A stretch of DNA of 64,000 nucleotides from Candidatus Abyssobacteria bacterium SURF_5 (GTDB lineage: Bacteria; Abyssobacteria; SURF-5), in assembly GCA_003598085.1 (NCBI GenBank), contig QZKU01000115.1, positions 1-64,000 of the forward strand, given 5' to 3'. Below are positions 24,340 to 33,450 of this stretch, in pieces. The notes below the pieces were generated by a model. The model was not told the origin of the DNA. It was given only the letters and a program-made list of their open reading frames with translations, and searched no databases. How positions within the stretch are numbered: position 1 is the first letter of the stretch; every line of letters begins with the position of its first letter. Position numbers and translations under genes: made by a program.

Positions 24340-25589
24340 ATTCCGATTTCCTCTCTCTCCACCATTGGTACCGATATCGCCGCTCGCTTCGCGCTCACTC
24401 CGCAATAAGCGGCGGCGGAAATGAGGACGATGAACAGCGTGAAAGCGGGCCAGTAGCCGCCGGCCAAATCATAGATTACGCCGGTGAGCGTCGCTCCGAT
24501 GGCCGCTCCCGCGGTGTTGAGCAGGGTCAGGATCCCGAAGATCGCGCCGAAGTGAGCGAGTCCCATGCATTCCGCAGTCAGTCCCGGATTGATCAGAAGA
24601 GGAGCGCCTATCGCAAACCCGTACACAATGGCGAAGACAACCGCAACTCCGAAAATGTCGGCCCTCATCAGCAGGACAATCCCCACGAGTATCATTGCGC
24701 ACGTAATCATGACCGCCGAGCGCAATCCCCATCGATCAGCGACAAATCCGGTCCCGATCTTGCCGAGAACGGTCATGCCTGAAACGGTAGCGATAAGCAG
24801 TCCGGCCGTAGTCTCGCGGTGCCCGATGTCGGTCAGGTACGGCATCAAATGCACGCCGACGCCCATCGCGACCAGTCCGAACAACAACATCATTGCTCCG
24901 ATGAGCCAGAATCTCCTGGTGTGAAAAGCCTCGGATATGCTCAGCCCGCTGGCAGGGATTGGCTTGGAATCGCCTATGAGTCCGCCATCGGGAAGGAGGC
25001 CTTTTTCAGACGGCTTTGTTCGGATCACGAGCAGGTTTAGCGGCGCCACGAGGAGGATGATGCAGCCCATGATCATGTAGCTGGTGCGCCATCCCCAGTT
25101 GACGACGATCAGGCTGGTGACCGGTACCATGACCATTGCGCCGAGGCCGGTGCCGGTCATCACGATGCCGAGCGCCATTCCGCGTTTGGCGCTGAACCAG
25201 TTGGAAATGACGAGGGAGATCGGGATCAGCGTTGCGCCCGCCTGGGCGACGCCCGCCAGAGCGTAGAGTCCGAGGAAGTACGGCAGCGACCGTGATTGCG
25301 AGAGCAGGATCGACAGGACGCCGATGGCTGACGCTCCGGCAGCCATGACCCACCGTGCGCCGACCCGATCGATTAATCTTCCAATGAATGGAGCGGACAT
25401 TCCCATCGCGATAGCTGAGATAGTGACTCCGAACGCAATTTTACCGCGCGACCAGCCGAGGTCCTCCTGGATGGGCTTGATGTAGACGGTGAAGGTATTG
25501 ACCGAAATGCCGAAGACGATAAACGCAACGACGAAACATGCCGCCACGATATACCAGCCGTAGAAGATTTGGTGTTTAGCCGTCTGCAT
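24336..25589 (-). CDS. MFS transporter (monocarboxylate/oxalate-formate type)
   Basis: A 417-residue permease from ATG 25589 (AAAGGGA upstream) with about 12 membrane helices. Residues 8-30 (YGWYIVAACFVVAFIVFGIS) and the loop LIDRVGARWVMAAGA match the MFS signature of the oxalate/formate or monocarboxylate subgroup. A central hydrophilic loop separates the two halves. It is co-transcribed with the amidohydrolase, so it probably imports the compound metabolised by this operon. Confidence 0.87.
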   Translation of the reverse strand: MQTAKHQIFYGWYIVAACFVVAFIVFGISVNTFTVYIKPIQEDLGWSRGKIAFGVTISAIAMGMSAPFIGRLIDRVGARWVMAAGASAIGVLSILLSQSRSLPYFLGLYALAGVAQAGATLIPISLVISNWFSAKRGMALGIVMTGTGLGAMVMVPVTSLIVVNWGWRTSYMIMGCIILLVAPLNLLVIRTKPSEKGLLPDGGLIGDSKPIPASGLSISEAFHTRRFWLIGAMMLLFGLVAMGVGVHLMPYLTDIGHRETTAGLLIATVSGMTVLGKIGTGFVADRWGLRSAVMITCAMILVGIVLLMRADIFGVAVVFAIVYGFAIGAPLLINPGLTAECMGLAHFGAIFGILTLLNTAGAAIGATLTGVIYDLAGGYWPAFTLFIVLISAAAYCGVSAKRAAISVPMVEREEIGI

Positions 25590-25698
25590 GAGACGAATCC
25601 CTTTCCGGGGTGGGTTCTCTCCAGATGCAGGAAATAGCATCTACAATTTTTTGCGGCCGCTGGTCAAACGATCCAGGCTCACGTGCGCCGGCACGAGA

Positions 25699-26922
25699 TC
25701 ATGTCACATGGTACGGGTAATATCCTCTGGCGATGTCGAAGCGGCCGAGTTGTGCGCCGCCCAGCCAGAGCTGGATTTCCTTCACATCGCGCCAGTACTT
25801 CTCGACGTGATAGTCGCGGATGTAGCCGTAGGAGCCCATCAGCTCCATCGCCTTGTTTGTTACCATTATGGCCATTTCGGTTGCGTAATTCTTGCTGATG
25901 CTGGCCTGGCAGAGCATCTGTTCCGAGTATGCCGGCGGGTACTGATCGCGGTGGCTGAGCATGTATGCCACCTGCAGGTAATGAGCGCGCGCGGTCTCGA
26001 TACCGGTAGCCATCTCGGCGAGCATACCGGCTGCGATCGAATGTTCGCGGAGGGGTTTGCCTTCGGCGACTCGTTCGCCGGTATATCGAAGGACTTCTTC
26101 GAAAGCTCCTTGTGCGCAGCCGACGGCCGCCGCCGCGCTGCAGACTCTTCCAATGGTGAGGTTGCTCTTGAAGAGTTGGGTGTCCATGCCCGGTTCGCTG
26201 GCGCGGTACGTTCTCGGAACGCGCACGTTATCGAAGTAGATGTCGGCGTTGCGGTCCGATTGCATGCCCGCCTTTTTCTCGAATTTGCCGAAACTGAGGC
26301 CGGCAGTCTCGCGCGGCACGTAGATCAGTGCGATGCCTTCCTCTTTTTTGCTCGGGTCGGTCTGGCAGACGACGCAATACAGGCAGGCGACGTTGGCGCT
26401 GCTCGGGAATCGCTTGGCGCCATTGATCACCCACTCGTCTCCGTCGAGCACGGCGCGCGTGTGAATAGTCTTCCCGTGAAGCGCCGGGATGTTTTCGATA
26501 TCGCATCCGCCGGCGGGCTCGGTCATCGCGAAGCATGCGAGGCAGGGCGATTCCTTCTGGCCGAGCGATTCGAAGAGGTCGAGCACTTCCTTGTTTCCGG
26601 TCTGAGAAGCGGGAGCGAGCGCCCATCCGTTGACGCCGGCGACGATTCCGATGCCGGCATCGCCGCGCGACATTTCCTCGAGGACGATGCACGATGTCAC
26701 GAGGGAGGGGCCTGCGGCGTCCGGCTCGGCCTGCTCGTCGCGCGCGCGAACGCGGAAGACGCCGAGATCGGACAGCTTGCGCAGAATGTCATTGATGATG
26801 ATGTGTTCGTTGTCATCGTCGAGCAAATGGCGCACCGGCATGATTTCGCGATCGACGAACTGGCGGATCATCTGCACGATCATACGGTCCTGGTCCGATA
26901 CGATCAGCGGAAAGTAATCCAT
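25699..26922 (-). CDS. Acyl-CoA dehydrogenase-like flavoprotein lacking the usual catalytic Glu
   Basis: A 407-residue protein of acyl-CoA dehydrogenase length and order: helical N-terminus, FAMTEPAGGCD middle strand motif, FDNVRVPR, and a C-terminal helical domain with MELMGSYGYIRDYHVEKYWR. In typical members the following segment reads RDxKxxxIYEGTxEI with the catalytic base Glu; here it is RDVKEIQLWLGGAQLGR, so that Glu is Leu. Either the base sits elsewhere, as in isovaleryl-CoA dehydrogenase, or the reaction differs. It follows the CoA ligase gene with a one-base gap. Confidence 0.85.
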   Translation of the reverse strand: MDYFPLIVSDQDRMIVQMIRQFVDREIMPVRHLLDDDNEHIIINDILRKLSDLGVFRVRARDEQAEPDAAGPSLVTSCIVLEEMSRGDAGIGIVAGVNGWALAPASQTGNKEVLDLFESLGQKESPCLACFAMTEPAGGCDIENIPALHGKTIHTRAVLDGDEWVINGAKRFPSSANVACLYCVVCQTDPSKKEEGIALIYVPRETAGLSFGKFEKKAGMQSDRNADIYFDNVRVPRTYRASEPGMDTQLFKSNLTIGRVCSAAAAVGCAQGAFEEVLRYTGERVAEGKPLREHSIAAGMLAEMATGIETARAHYLQVAYMLSHRDQYPPAYSEQMLCQASISKNYATEMAIMVTNKAMELMGSYGYIRDYHVEKYWRDVKEIQLWLGGAQLGRFDIARGYYPYHVT

Positions 26923-26923
26923 A

Positions 26924-28432
26924 TTATCCCTCTGCTTTCTGGCGGCCGATGTCCTGCCGCCGTTCCTGAGACACTCTGAGAAGAAACTGTCTCCTCTCGA
27001 TCAGCCGTTTGGTCGCTTCAACACCTCTCCTGAAACTGGGATAGGGGAATACTCCCTGTGACTCCAAATATTCGAGAGAACCTTTGCGGTCCTCCGCCGA
27101 GAACATAGCTCCTTCCGAAACAACGAGGATCGGTTTTTGGAATTTATCAATGCATTCGACAACGACCTTGGCCGAATTGATGTCCTCCTCAATGGTCCTG
27201 TTACACATTTCGCGGAGAGCGGTATCACTATAAAAAGCCGTCTTCTCCAAAAGTTTTGCACGGGTTGTGCCGAATCCCATCCCGAGCATGAGGATGCAAT
27301 CGACCTCATCGGCGCTCGCGAGGGCTTCGAGGCACCCGCGCACGCTGCTGCGCGAGAGGCCGGCCACGAGGTCGACCGGATTCCCCCGGTTCCACCATGG
27401 CGGCAGGACCGCATCGAGTTTGGCAATCGTCTGCGGGCTAAGCCGGGAGACGTTCAAGCCCATATTGTAGCAGACGTCGGAACAGAGGACTCCGAGCCCG
27501 CCGCCTGTCGTCAATATGGCAACCCGATCTCCCTTCGGCAGGGGCTGGCGCCTGAGTGCAAGCGCGATGTCGAACAATTCGTCGATATCGCTTACGAGCA
27601 GGATTCCCGCCTGTTTGCACATGGCGGAGAAGACGGCATCGGAGCCGGCGAGCGAGCCGGTGTGCGAACTGGCGGCGATGCTGCCCGCAGGGGTGCGCCC
27701 GCCCTTGATCATGGCAATCGGTTTTACCGTAGAGACTTTTCTCGCGACCTCCATGAGGCGTTTGCCGTCGCGCGCTCCCTCGACATACGACAAGATTACT
27801 TCGGTGTCGGGATCATGGAGGAAATACTCGAAGTAATCTTCCATATGCAGGTCGGCCTCGTTCCCGCTGCTGACGTACTTGCCGAAGCCGCAATTGCGGA
27901 GCATCGACATTCTGAGCGTGATCCCGCCGATGTTTCCGCTTTGCGAGGCGAGGCTGATCTTGTTGGGGCTCGGAAAGTACGGCGGCATGAGCGCGTACAG
28001 GCTCGAGGGAGACGAGCACATAACTCCGTTGCAGTTCGGGCCGACGACGCGGATGCCGGCTTCGCGCGCCGCCTGCACGAGCGCATCCTCGAGTTTTTTC
28101 TCTTCGGCTCCGAGTTCACCAAACCCGGCTGTAATCACGAGAGCTACTTTCGCCCTTCCCTTGCATTCGTGGATAGCGGGCGGTACTTTGGGGGGCGGCA
28201 GAACGACGAACACCAGGTCCACCGGCTCGGGGACGGCTGCTATCGAAGGATAGACTTTCAGGCCGAGTATTTCGCTTTCGCTCGGGTTTATCGGATAGAT
28301 GCGCCCCTTGTATCCCCCGAGGAGAAGGTTCATCAAGATGAGGCATCCCCATTTGCCGGGGTTTCTGGAGGCGCCGATAAAGGCGATGGATTTCGGTTTG
28401 AAGAGGTGGTCGATCGTGTTATTCGAATCCAT
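26924..28432 (-). CDS. NDP-forming acyl-CoA synthetase, alpha-type subunit only
   Basis: A 502-residue protein with an N-terminal CoA-binding Rossmann domain (IAFIGASRNPGKWG to about residue 135), then succinyl-CoA-ligase-like domains (VGPNCNGVM; LASQSGNIGG) and SSHTGSLAGSDAVF, which carries the His normally phosphorylated. The ATP-grasp beta region found in fused family members is absent, and no separate beta subunit is encoded nearby. It would activate a carboxylic acid to its CoA thioester with formation of ADP. It is the first gene of the catabolic operon. Confidence 0.83.
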   Translation of the reverse strand: MDSNNTIDHLFKPKSIAFIGASRNPGKWGCLILMNLLLGGYKGRIYPINPSESEILGLKVYPSIAAVPEPVDLVFVVLPPPKVPPAIHECKGRAKVALVITAGFGELGAEEKKLEDALVQAAREAGIRVVGPNCNGVMCSSPSSLYALMPPYFPSPNKISLASQSGNIGGITLRMSMLRNCGFGKYVSSGNEADLHMEDYFEYFLHDPDTEVILSYVEGARDGKRLMEVARKVSTVKPIAMIKGGRTPAGSIAASSHTGSLAGSDAVFSAMCKQAGILLVSDIDELFDIALALRRQPLPKGDRVAILTTGGGLGVLCSDVCYNMGLNVSRLSPQTIAKLDAVLPPWWNRGNPVDLVAGLSRSSVRGCLEALASADEVDCILMLGMGFGTTRAKLLEKTAFYSDTALREMCNRTIEEDINSAKVVVECIDKFQKPILVVSEGAMFSAEDRKGSLEYLESQGVFPYPSFRRGVEATKRLIERRQFLLRVSQERRQDIGRQKAEG

Positions 28433-28900
28433 ATATAATAGCTGCTCCCGCTTTTGGGTGCATGATAAAGAGGAATCCTTTTGCTGGACAGGGGTTCACG
28501 CGCCGGGAGCCGGACGCTATTCTATCAATCCGGCCCGTGTTGGTCAAGGGGAATCGGTGTGCATGTAAGTGATCGGATTAGTGCAGCGCCTTGCGAATTT
28601 GCATGCAAGAGTATATATTTTTGTAACACTTCTTTATCTCCTCCGGGTGAATCAGAGATGCCGGCCGGGTGAAAATTCCCCGACTCGTCAGAAGAGCCCT
28701 GGAAAAGATGAGAAAGCAGTCGATCGATCCGACAGGTCTGATCTTTCCGACACTGACAAAGAAGAAATCGGCGGCCGGGGCTTGTGCGATTCATGCCAGA
28801 GACGGCGCTGGCAGAATGTCTGAACAGCATGTGGCCGGTCCCGGGGCTCGCTGCTCTTGCTATTTGAAGAACAAGCCTTCTGAATTCAGGGAATTGTAGA
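28433..28900. other. Divergent intergenic region between the CoA-ligase and nuo operons
   Basis: This gap of 468 bases must hold the promoters of both operons, but no box is convincing. A short Lys-rich frame (28669-28899) has no recognisable homology and no ribosome site. I see no RNA gene. Confidence 0.5.
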
Positions 28901-29356
28901 ATGGACACTGTTTACTGGCCGTTTATGGCATATCTGGGGCTTGTCTTTGTGCTGGTGGCTTCCATACTCGGGATATCGCATTTTCTGGGCGAGCGGCATA
29001 TCGAGCGGACGACACCCGATCCATTTGAATCCGGAATTGTCGGAACGGGCACCGCACGCTCTCGCTTATCTATCAAGTTCTATCTCGTTGCTCTGTTCTT
29101 TGTTATTTTCGATGTCGAATCGGTTTTCATTTTCGCCTGGGCAATAGCGTTTCGGGAAGTCGGTTGGACGGCGTATATTGAAGTCCTTTTCTTTATAGCG
29201 GTTCTGGTAGCGGCATGGGTATATCTCTGGCGGCAGGGGGCGCTTGATTGGGGGACCACGTGGCATCAGAAGCTGGAGCGCCAGAGGCGGGCGCGCGGAG
29301 AGGAGAAAGGCGGACTTGGAAGTGGACCATCAGCGACAGAGCGGGCAGACCTTTGA
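28901..29356 (+). CDS. nuoA: NADH-quinone oxidoreductase subunit A
   Basis: A 151-residue membrane subunit with three helices. It has the first-loop motif [10 protein letters not shown] and the second-helix [17 protein letters not shown] typical of NuoA. The tail after residue 120 is longer and more charged than usual ([20 protein letters not shown]). AGGGA precedes the start. First gene of the complex I operon; its end overlaps the likely nuoB start. Confidence 0.95.
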   Translation: MDTVYWPFMAYLGLVFVLVASILGISHFLGERHIERTTPDPFESGIVGTGTARSRLSIKFYLVALFFVIFDVESVFIFAWAIAFREVGWTAYIEVLFFIAVLVAAWVYLWRQGALDWGTTWHQKLERQRRARGEEKGGLGSGPSATERADL

Positions 29357-29930
29357 GCAGGCAGCACAGGGGAATTTTCTTTTCGCCCGATTGCAGCAGT
29401 TGATCTCATGGGGGCGGAAGAACTCGATTTGGCCGTTTAACTTTGGACTTTCCTGCTGCTACGTCGAGATGGCCACCAGCATCACAAGCAAGTACGACAT
29501 CGCGAGGTTCGGGTCGGAGGTGATCAGGGGGACACCTCGCGAGGCCGACACGATGGTGATAGCCGGGACCGTATTTATCAAGATGGCGCCGGTGATCAAG
29601 CGTTTATATGAGCAAATGATGCAGCCCCGCTGGGTCATCTCGATGGGTTCGTGCGCCAATTCCGGCGGCATGTACGACATCTACAGCGTCGTTCAGGGAG
29701 TAGACAAGTTTCTGCCCGTCGACGTCTATGTGGTCGGATGCCCGCCGCGTCCCGATGCCTTTATGGAAAGCCTTCTTCTCTTGCAGAATGCGGTGGGCGC
29801 GGAAAAGCGCCCGTTGAGTTGGGTGGTTGGGCCGCAAGGGGTACATCGAGCAACCATGCCCTCTCTGAGAGACATCAAGCGATCCGACAGACAGAAGGCG
29901 ACGGAGCTGCGCACACCTGATCACGTCTAG
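29322..29930 (+). CDS. nuoB: NADH-quinone oxidoreductase subunit B
   Basis: A protein of about 202 residues carrying the N2 cluster ligands: [11 protein letters not shown] (tandem Cys), GSCANSGG and [11 protein letters not shown]. It is the electron exit to quinone, at the NuoB/NuoD interface. The frame opens at ATG 29244, but that lies deep within nuoA; GTG 29322, with AGGAGAAAGG 11-20 bases upstream, gives a normal family length. TTG 29316 is also possible. It overlaps the nuoA end by 35 bases. Confidence 0.93.
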   Translation: MDHQRQSGQTFEQAAQGNFLFARLQQLISWGRKNSIWPFNFGLSCCYVEMATSITSKYDIARFGSEVIRGTPREADTMVIAGTVFIKMAPVIKRLYEQMMQPRWVISMGSCANSGGMYDIYSVVQGVDKFLPVDVYVVGCPPRPDAFMESLLLLQNAVGAEKRPLSWVVGPQGVHRATMPSLRDIKRSDRQKATELRTPDHV

Positions 29931-29949
29931 ACCAGCGGAAGAAGATCGA

Positions 29950-31695
29950 ATGCATTCCAATGCGATTGTAGCGGAACTCGGCGAGCGATTTGGAGCGGAA
30001 TCGATCCGGCCTCAGCAAACGCGTGACGGCGTGTCAACCGCCTGGGTTGCGCGCGATCTGGTTCACGATGTTCTCCGGTACCTGAAGTGGGATGCGAGCA
30101 AGCCGTACAAAATGTTGTACGATCTGACCGCAATCGACGAAAGAACCCGTATAAACAGGAATGGCGAACCTGCCGGCGATTTTACCGTTGTCTATCACCT
30201 GTATTCGTTTGACCGGAACGAATACGTGCGCCTGAAGGTCGCTCTTGAGGACGAGCATACCGCGATTCACACGATTACCGATTTGTGGCCGTCGGCCAAC
30301 TGGTACGAGCGCGAAATCTGGGACATGTTCGGCATCAAGGTGGAGGGACACCCCTATCTTGCGCGCATCCTGATGCCGCCGTGGTGGGAAGGTCATCCGC
30401 TGAGGAAAGATCATTATGCGCGGGCGACCGAAGCCGAACCGTTTCGTCTGCCGGAGGAAAAACACGAGGAGGACGAGAACCTGCTCCGGTTTCAGCCCGA
30501 ACAGTGGGGATTGAAACGTCAGAGCGAGGATACCGACTTCATCTTTCTGAACATGGGTCCGCAGCATCCGGGAACGCATGGAGTGCTTCGACTGGTCCTC
30601 CAGCTTGACGATGAGGAGATTGTTGACGTGGTGCCCGACATCGGATTTCATCATCGCGCCGCCGAGAAGATGGGGGAGCGGCAGTCGTGGCATACATATA
30701 TCCCGTACACCGACCGCGTCGATTATCTCGGCGGCGTCATGAACAATCTTGCTTACCTGATGGCGCTCGAGCTTCTGGCGGGCATTGAGGCGCCCGACCG
30801 CGCGAAAGTTGTCCGAGTCATGATGTCGGAACTGTTCCGGATCGCGAGCCACCTGGTATGGTACGGCACGTTCGCGCAGGACGTCGGCGCGCTCTCGCCG
30901 GTGTTCTACATGTTCACGGACCGCGAGCGAATCTTCACGATTGTCGAGGCGATCTGCGGCGGACGCATGCATCCGAACTGGTTTCGCATCGGCGGCGTGG
31001 CCCAGGATTTGCCGGTCGGCTGGGATGACCTCATGCGCGATTTCCTGGATTATCTGCCGAAGCGGATGAAGGAGTACGACAGGCTGGTGATGCAGAACAG
31101 CATCTTCAAGGCGCGCACGAAAGGGATCGGGACTTACACGCTGGAGCAAGCGATTGACTGGGGAGTGACGGGGCCGAATCTGCGCGCCTGCGGTCTGAAT
31201 TGGGATTTCCGCAAGAAGACGCCGTATTCAGGCTATGAGCAGTTTGATTTCGAGATACCGACTGCGCGGAACGGAGACAGCTATGACCGGGCTGTGGTCC
31301 GAGTCGAGGAGATTCGGCAGAGCCTGCGCATCATTCGGCAATGCGTCGAAAATATGCCGTCGGGGCCGTGGATGGCTGATCACCCTGCCGCGACGCCTCC
31401 CATGAAGCCGCGCACGATGCGCGATATTGAAACGCTGATCGTCCATTTTCTGAACGTGAGTTGGGGGCCGGTGATCCCGCCGGGCGAGGCTTTTTTCGGG
31501 ATCGAGGCAACCAAAGGCAATAATGGTTATTACCTGATCAGCGACGGGGGAACGATGGCGTATCGATTACGAATTCGCACGCCTTCGTTCCCGCATATTC
31601 AGACGGTGCCGTTGCTGGCGCGGGGGTTGATGGTTTCGGACCTGATCACGATCTTGGGAAGCATTGATTTTGTCATGTCGGATGTCGACCGATAG
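29950..31695 (+). CDS. nuoCD: NADH-quinone oxidoreductase subunits C and D, fused
   Basis: A 581-residue fusion. Residues 1-190 are NuoC (30-kDa: [21 protein letters not shown] and HPLRKD), residues 195-581 NuoD (49-kDa: [33 protein letters not shown], and a C-terminal [13 protein letters not shown]). The NuoCD fusion is known in enterobacteria and several other lineages. NuoD forms the quinone pocket with NuoB. AGAAGA lies before the start. The stop is followed within 17 bases by nuoE. Confidence 0.95.
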   Translation: MHSNAIVAELGERFGAESIRPQQTRDGVSTAWVARDLVHDVLRYLKWDASKPYKMLYDLTAIDERTRINRNGEPAGDFTVVYHLYSFDRNEYVRLKVALEDEHTAIHTITDLWPSANWYEREIWDMFGIKVEGHPYLARILMPPWWEGHPLRKDHYARATEAEPFRLPEEKHEEDENLLRFQPEQWGLKRQSEDTDFIFLNMGPQHPGTHGVLRLVLQLDDEEIVDVVPDIGFHHRAAEKMGERQSWHTYIPYTDRVDYLGGVMNNLAYLMALELLAGIEAPDRAKVVRVMMSELFRIASHLVWYGTFAQDVGALSPVFYMFTDRERIFTIVEAICGGRMHPNWFRIGGVAQDLPVGWDDLMRDFLDYLPKRMKEYDRLVMQNSIFKARTKGIGTYTLEQAIDWGVTGPNLRACGLNWDFRKKTPYSGYEQFDFEIPTARNGDSYDRAVVRVEEIRQSLRIIRQCVENMPSGPWMADHPAATPPMKPRTMRDIETLIVHFLNVSWGPVIPPGEAFFGIEATKGNNGYYLISDGGTMAYRLRIRTPSFPHIQTVPLLARGLMVSDLITILGSIDFVMSDVDR

Positions 31696-31711
31696 GAGCG
31701 GAGCAAGAAAC

Positions 31712-32176
31712 GTGTTGTCAGAGGAAGAACGGGCGGAGATAGAAGAAGAGGCAACCAAGTATAAATACAGGAAGGCTGTCGGTCCCGAAGCGTTAAAGAT
31801 CGTTCAGAAAAATCGGCGGTGGATATCCGATGAGACGCTGAAGGAAGTTGCTGCTTTTCTCGGGATGACCGCTGACGAACTGGACAGCGTGGCCACGTGC
31901 TACAACCTGATTTTTCGCCGACCGGTCGGCAGGCACGTCATCTTTATTTGCGACAGTGTTAGCTGCTGGATCATGGGTTATGAAGACGTTCGCGACTACT
32001 TGTTCCAGCGGCTCGGGGTCTCATTCGGGCAAACGACTTCCGACGGCCGGTTTACGCTTTTGCCGATTGCCTGCTTAGGCGCATGCGATGAGGCGCCCGC
32101 TATGATAGTTGACGAGCAGCTTTACACAATGCTTGACGCCGCCCAAATAGATGCGATTCTGGAGCGATATCAGTAA
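31712..32176 (+). CDS. nuoE: NADH-quinone oxidoreductase subunit E
   Basis: A protein of about 154 residues. N-terminal helices (EALKIVQKNRRWISDETLKEVA) precede a thioredoxin-like 2Fe-2S domain with ligands CDSVSC and CLGAC (C-x4-C, C-x3-C). GTG 31712 is preferred: GGAG lies 8 bases upstream and the start matches NuoE family length. ATG 31682, overlapping nuoCD, is the alternative. The stop overlaps the nuoF ATG by one base. Part of the NADH-input module. Confidence 0.92.
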   Translation: MLSEEERAEIEEEATKYKYRKAVGPEALKIVQKNRRWISDETLKEVAAFLGMTADELDSVATCYNLIFRRPVGRHVIFICDSVSCWIMGYEDVRDYLFQRLGVSFGQTTSDGRFTLLPIACLGACDEAPAMIVDEQLYTMLDAAQIDAILERYQ

Positions 32177-33450
32177 TGGATAAGCCGCTGACTCAGAATT
32201 TTCGCATTGAAGAAGAACCACCGAGCATACAGGAGTACGAGAAGAGCGGTGGTTACATGGCTTTGCGTAAAGCGCTGGAAATTCCGCCGCAGGACGTGCA
32301 GCGTCTGGTCAAAGAGTCCAATTTGAGGGGAAGGGGAGGCGCCGGTTTTCAAACAGGGATGAAATGGAGCTTTGTCCCGATGGGGCCCGATGCTCCCCGC
32401 CCGAAATATTATGTGGTGAATGCCGACGAAATGGAACCGGGCACCTTCAAAGACCGGTACCTGCTGGAGAACGATCCCCATCAGATTATCGAAGGCGCGA
32501 TAATCGGCGCCTATGCCATCGAAGCGGAATTCTCATACATTTTTCTTCGATGGGAATACAGAAGAGCGGCGCGGCGGATCGAGAAGGCGATTGCTGAGGC
32601 GTATCAGCGAGGATATTTGGGAAAGAATATTCTCAAATCGGGAATGAATCTTGAGATGCACCTGCACGTCAGCGCGGGCCGCTATATGTGCGGTGAGGAA
32701 TTCGGGCTGCTTGATGCGCTGGAGGGCAGACGCGCACACCCTCGCGCGAAACCGCCGTTCCCGCAAGTGTGCGGGTTATGGGGCAGGCCGACCGTGGTCA
32801 ACAACGTGGAAACAGTTGCGAACATCCGCCACATCATCATGAACGGCCCCGAGTGGTACAGGGGTCTGAGCCTGAGCGGCGATGGGGGAACGAAGCTGTT
32901 CGGCGTCAGCGGAAAGGTGCGGCGGCCGGGCCTGTGGGAGCTGCCGATGGGCATTTCTCTTGAAGAGCTTCTTGTCGAGCACGCGGGCGGAATGCAGGAG
33001 GGATATCGGCTGAAAGGCCTGCTTCCCGGCGGGGCATCGACGGACTTTCTCACCCATGAGCATCTTCAGGTGAAACTGGATTTTGATTCCGTCCAGCAGA
33101 TTGGCAGCCGGCTTGGAACCGGCACAGTCGTGGTTCTTGATGATAAGACATGCCCGGTTGGAATGGTGCATAACCTGATGGAATTCTTTGCCCGGGAATC
33201 CTGCGGCTGGTGCACGCCGTGCCGGGAAGGGCTTCCGTGGATCGAGAAGACGATGGCTGCGATTGAGAATGGGAATGGCAAGCCGGGCGATATAGAAATG
33301 CTGGAGGAGCAGACTCGTCTCATGGCGCCCGGAAACACGTTTTGTGCGCTTGCGCCGGGAGCGATGGAGCCGCTTCAGAGCGCGATCAAACATTTTCGTG
33401 ATGATTTCGAGAGACATATCAGCGAGCGTCGTTGCCCGTGGAGAAAATAA
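32176..33450 (+). CDS. nuoF: NADH-quinone oxidoreductase subunit F
   Basis: A 424-residue flavoprotein that oxidises NADH. NADH/FMN-binding glycine-rich motifs GRGGAGFQTGMKW (about residue 52) and the VVNADEMEPGTFKDR stretch are present. The 4Fe-4S N3 cluster ligands are ESCGWCTPCREG and the distal Cys in TFCALAPGAMEP. Its presence with NuoE and NuoG shows that this complex I takes electrons from NADH rather than ferredoxin or F420. Confidence 0.96.
   Translation: MDKPLTQNFRIEEEPPSIQEYEKSGGYMALRKALEIPPQDVQRLVKESNLRGRGGAGFQTGMKWSFVPMGPDAPRPKYYVVNADEMEPGTFKDRYLLENDPHQIIEGAIIGAYAIEAEFSYIFLRWEYRRAARRIEKAIAEAYQRGYLGKNILKSGMNLEMHLHVSAGRYMCGEEFGLLDALEGRRAHPRAKPPFPQVCGLWGRPTVVNNVETVANIRHIIMNGPEWYRGLSLSGDGGTKLFGVSGKVRRPGLWELPMGISLEELLVEHAGGMQEGYRLKGLLPGGASTDFLTHEHLQVKLDFDSVQQIGSRLGTGTVVVLDDKTCPVGMVHNLMEFFARESCGWCTPCREGLPWIEKTMAAIENGNGKPGDIEMLEEQTRLMAPGNTFCALAPGAMEPLQSAIKHFRDDFERHISERRCPWRK

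Noticed and set aside
25588-26979. Plus-strand open frame of 463 codons opposite the acyl-CoA dehydrogenase
   Set aside because: Composition is that of a shadow frame (His, Arg, Glu rich, no domain), and the opposite strand has a clear full-length enzyme.
27137-28438. Plus-strand open frame of 433 codons opposite the acyl-CoA synthetase
   Set aside because: No recognisable motif; the minus-strand gene has complete family motifs and explains the codon pattern.
28525-28908. Possible small gene or RNA before nuoA
   Set aside because: No ribosome site, no stable conserved fold and no homology could be recognised.
30034-31149. Minus-strand open frame of 371 codons opposite nuoCD
   Set aside because: It lies wholly inside a strongly conserved gene and has no ribosome site or domain.
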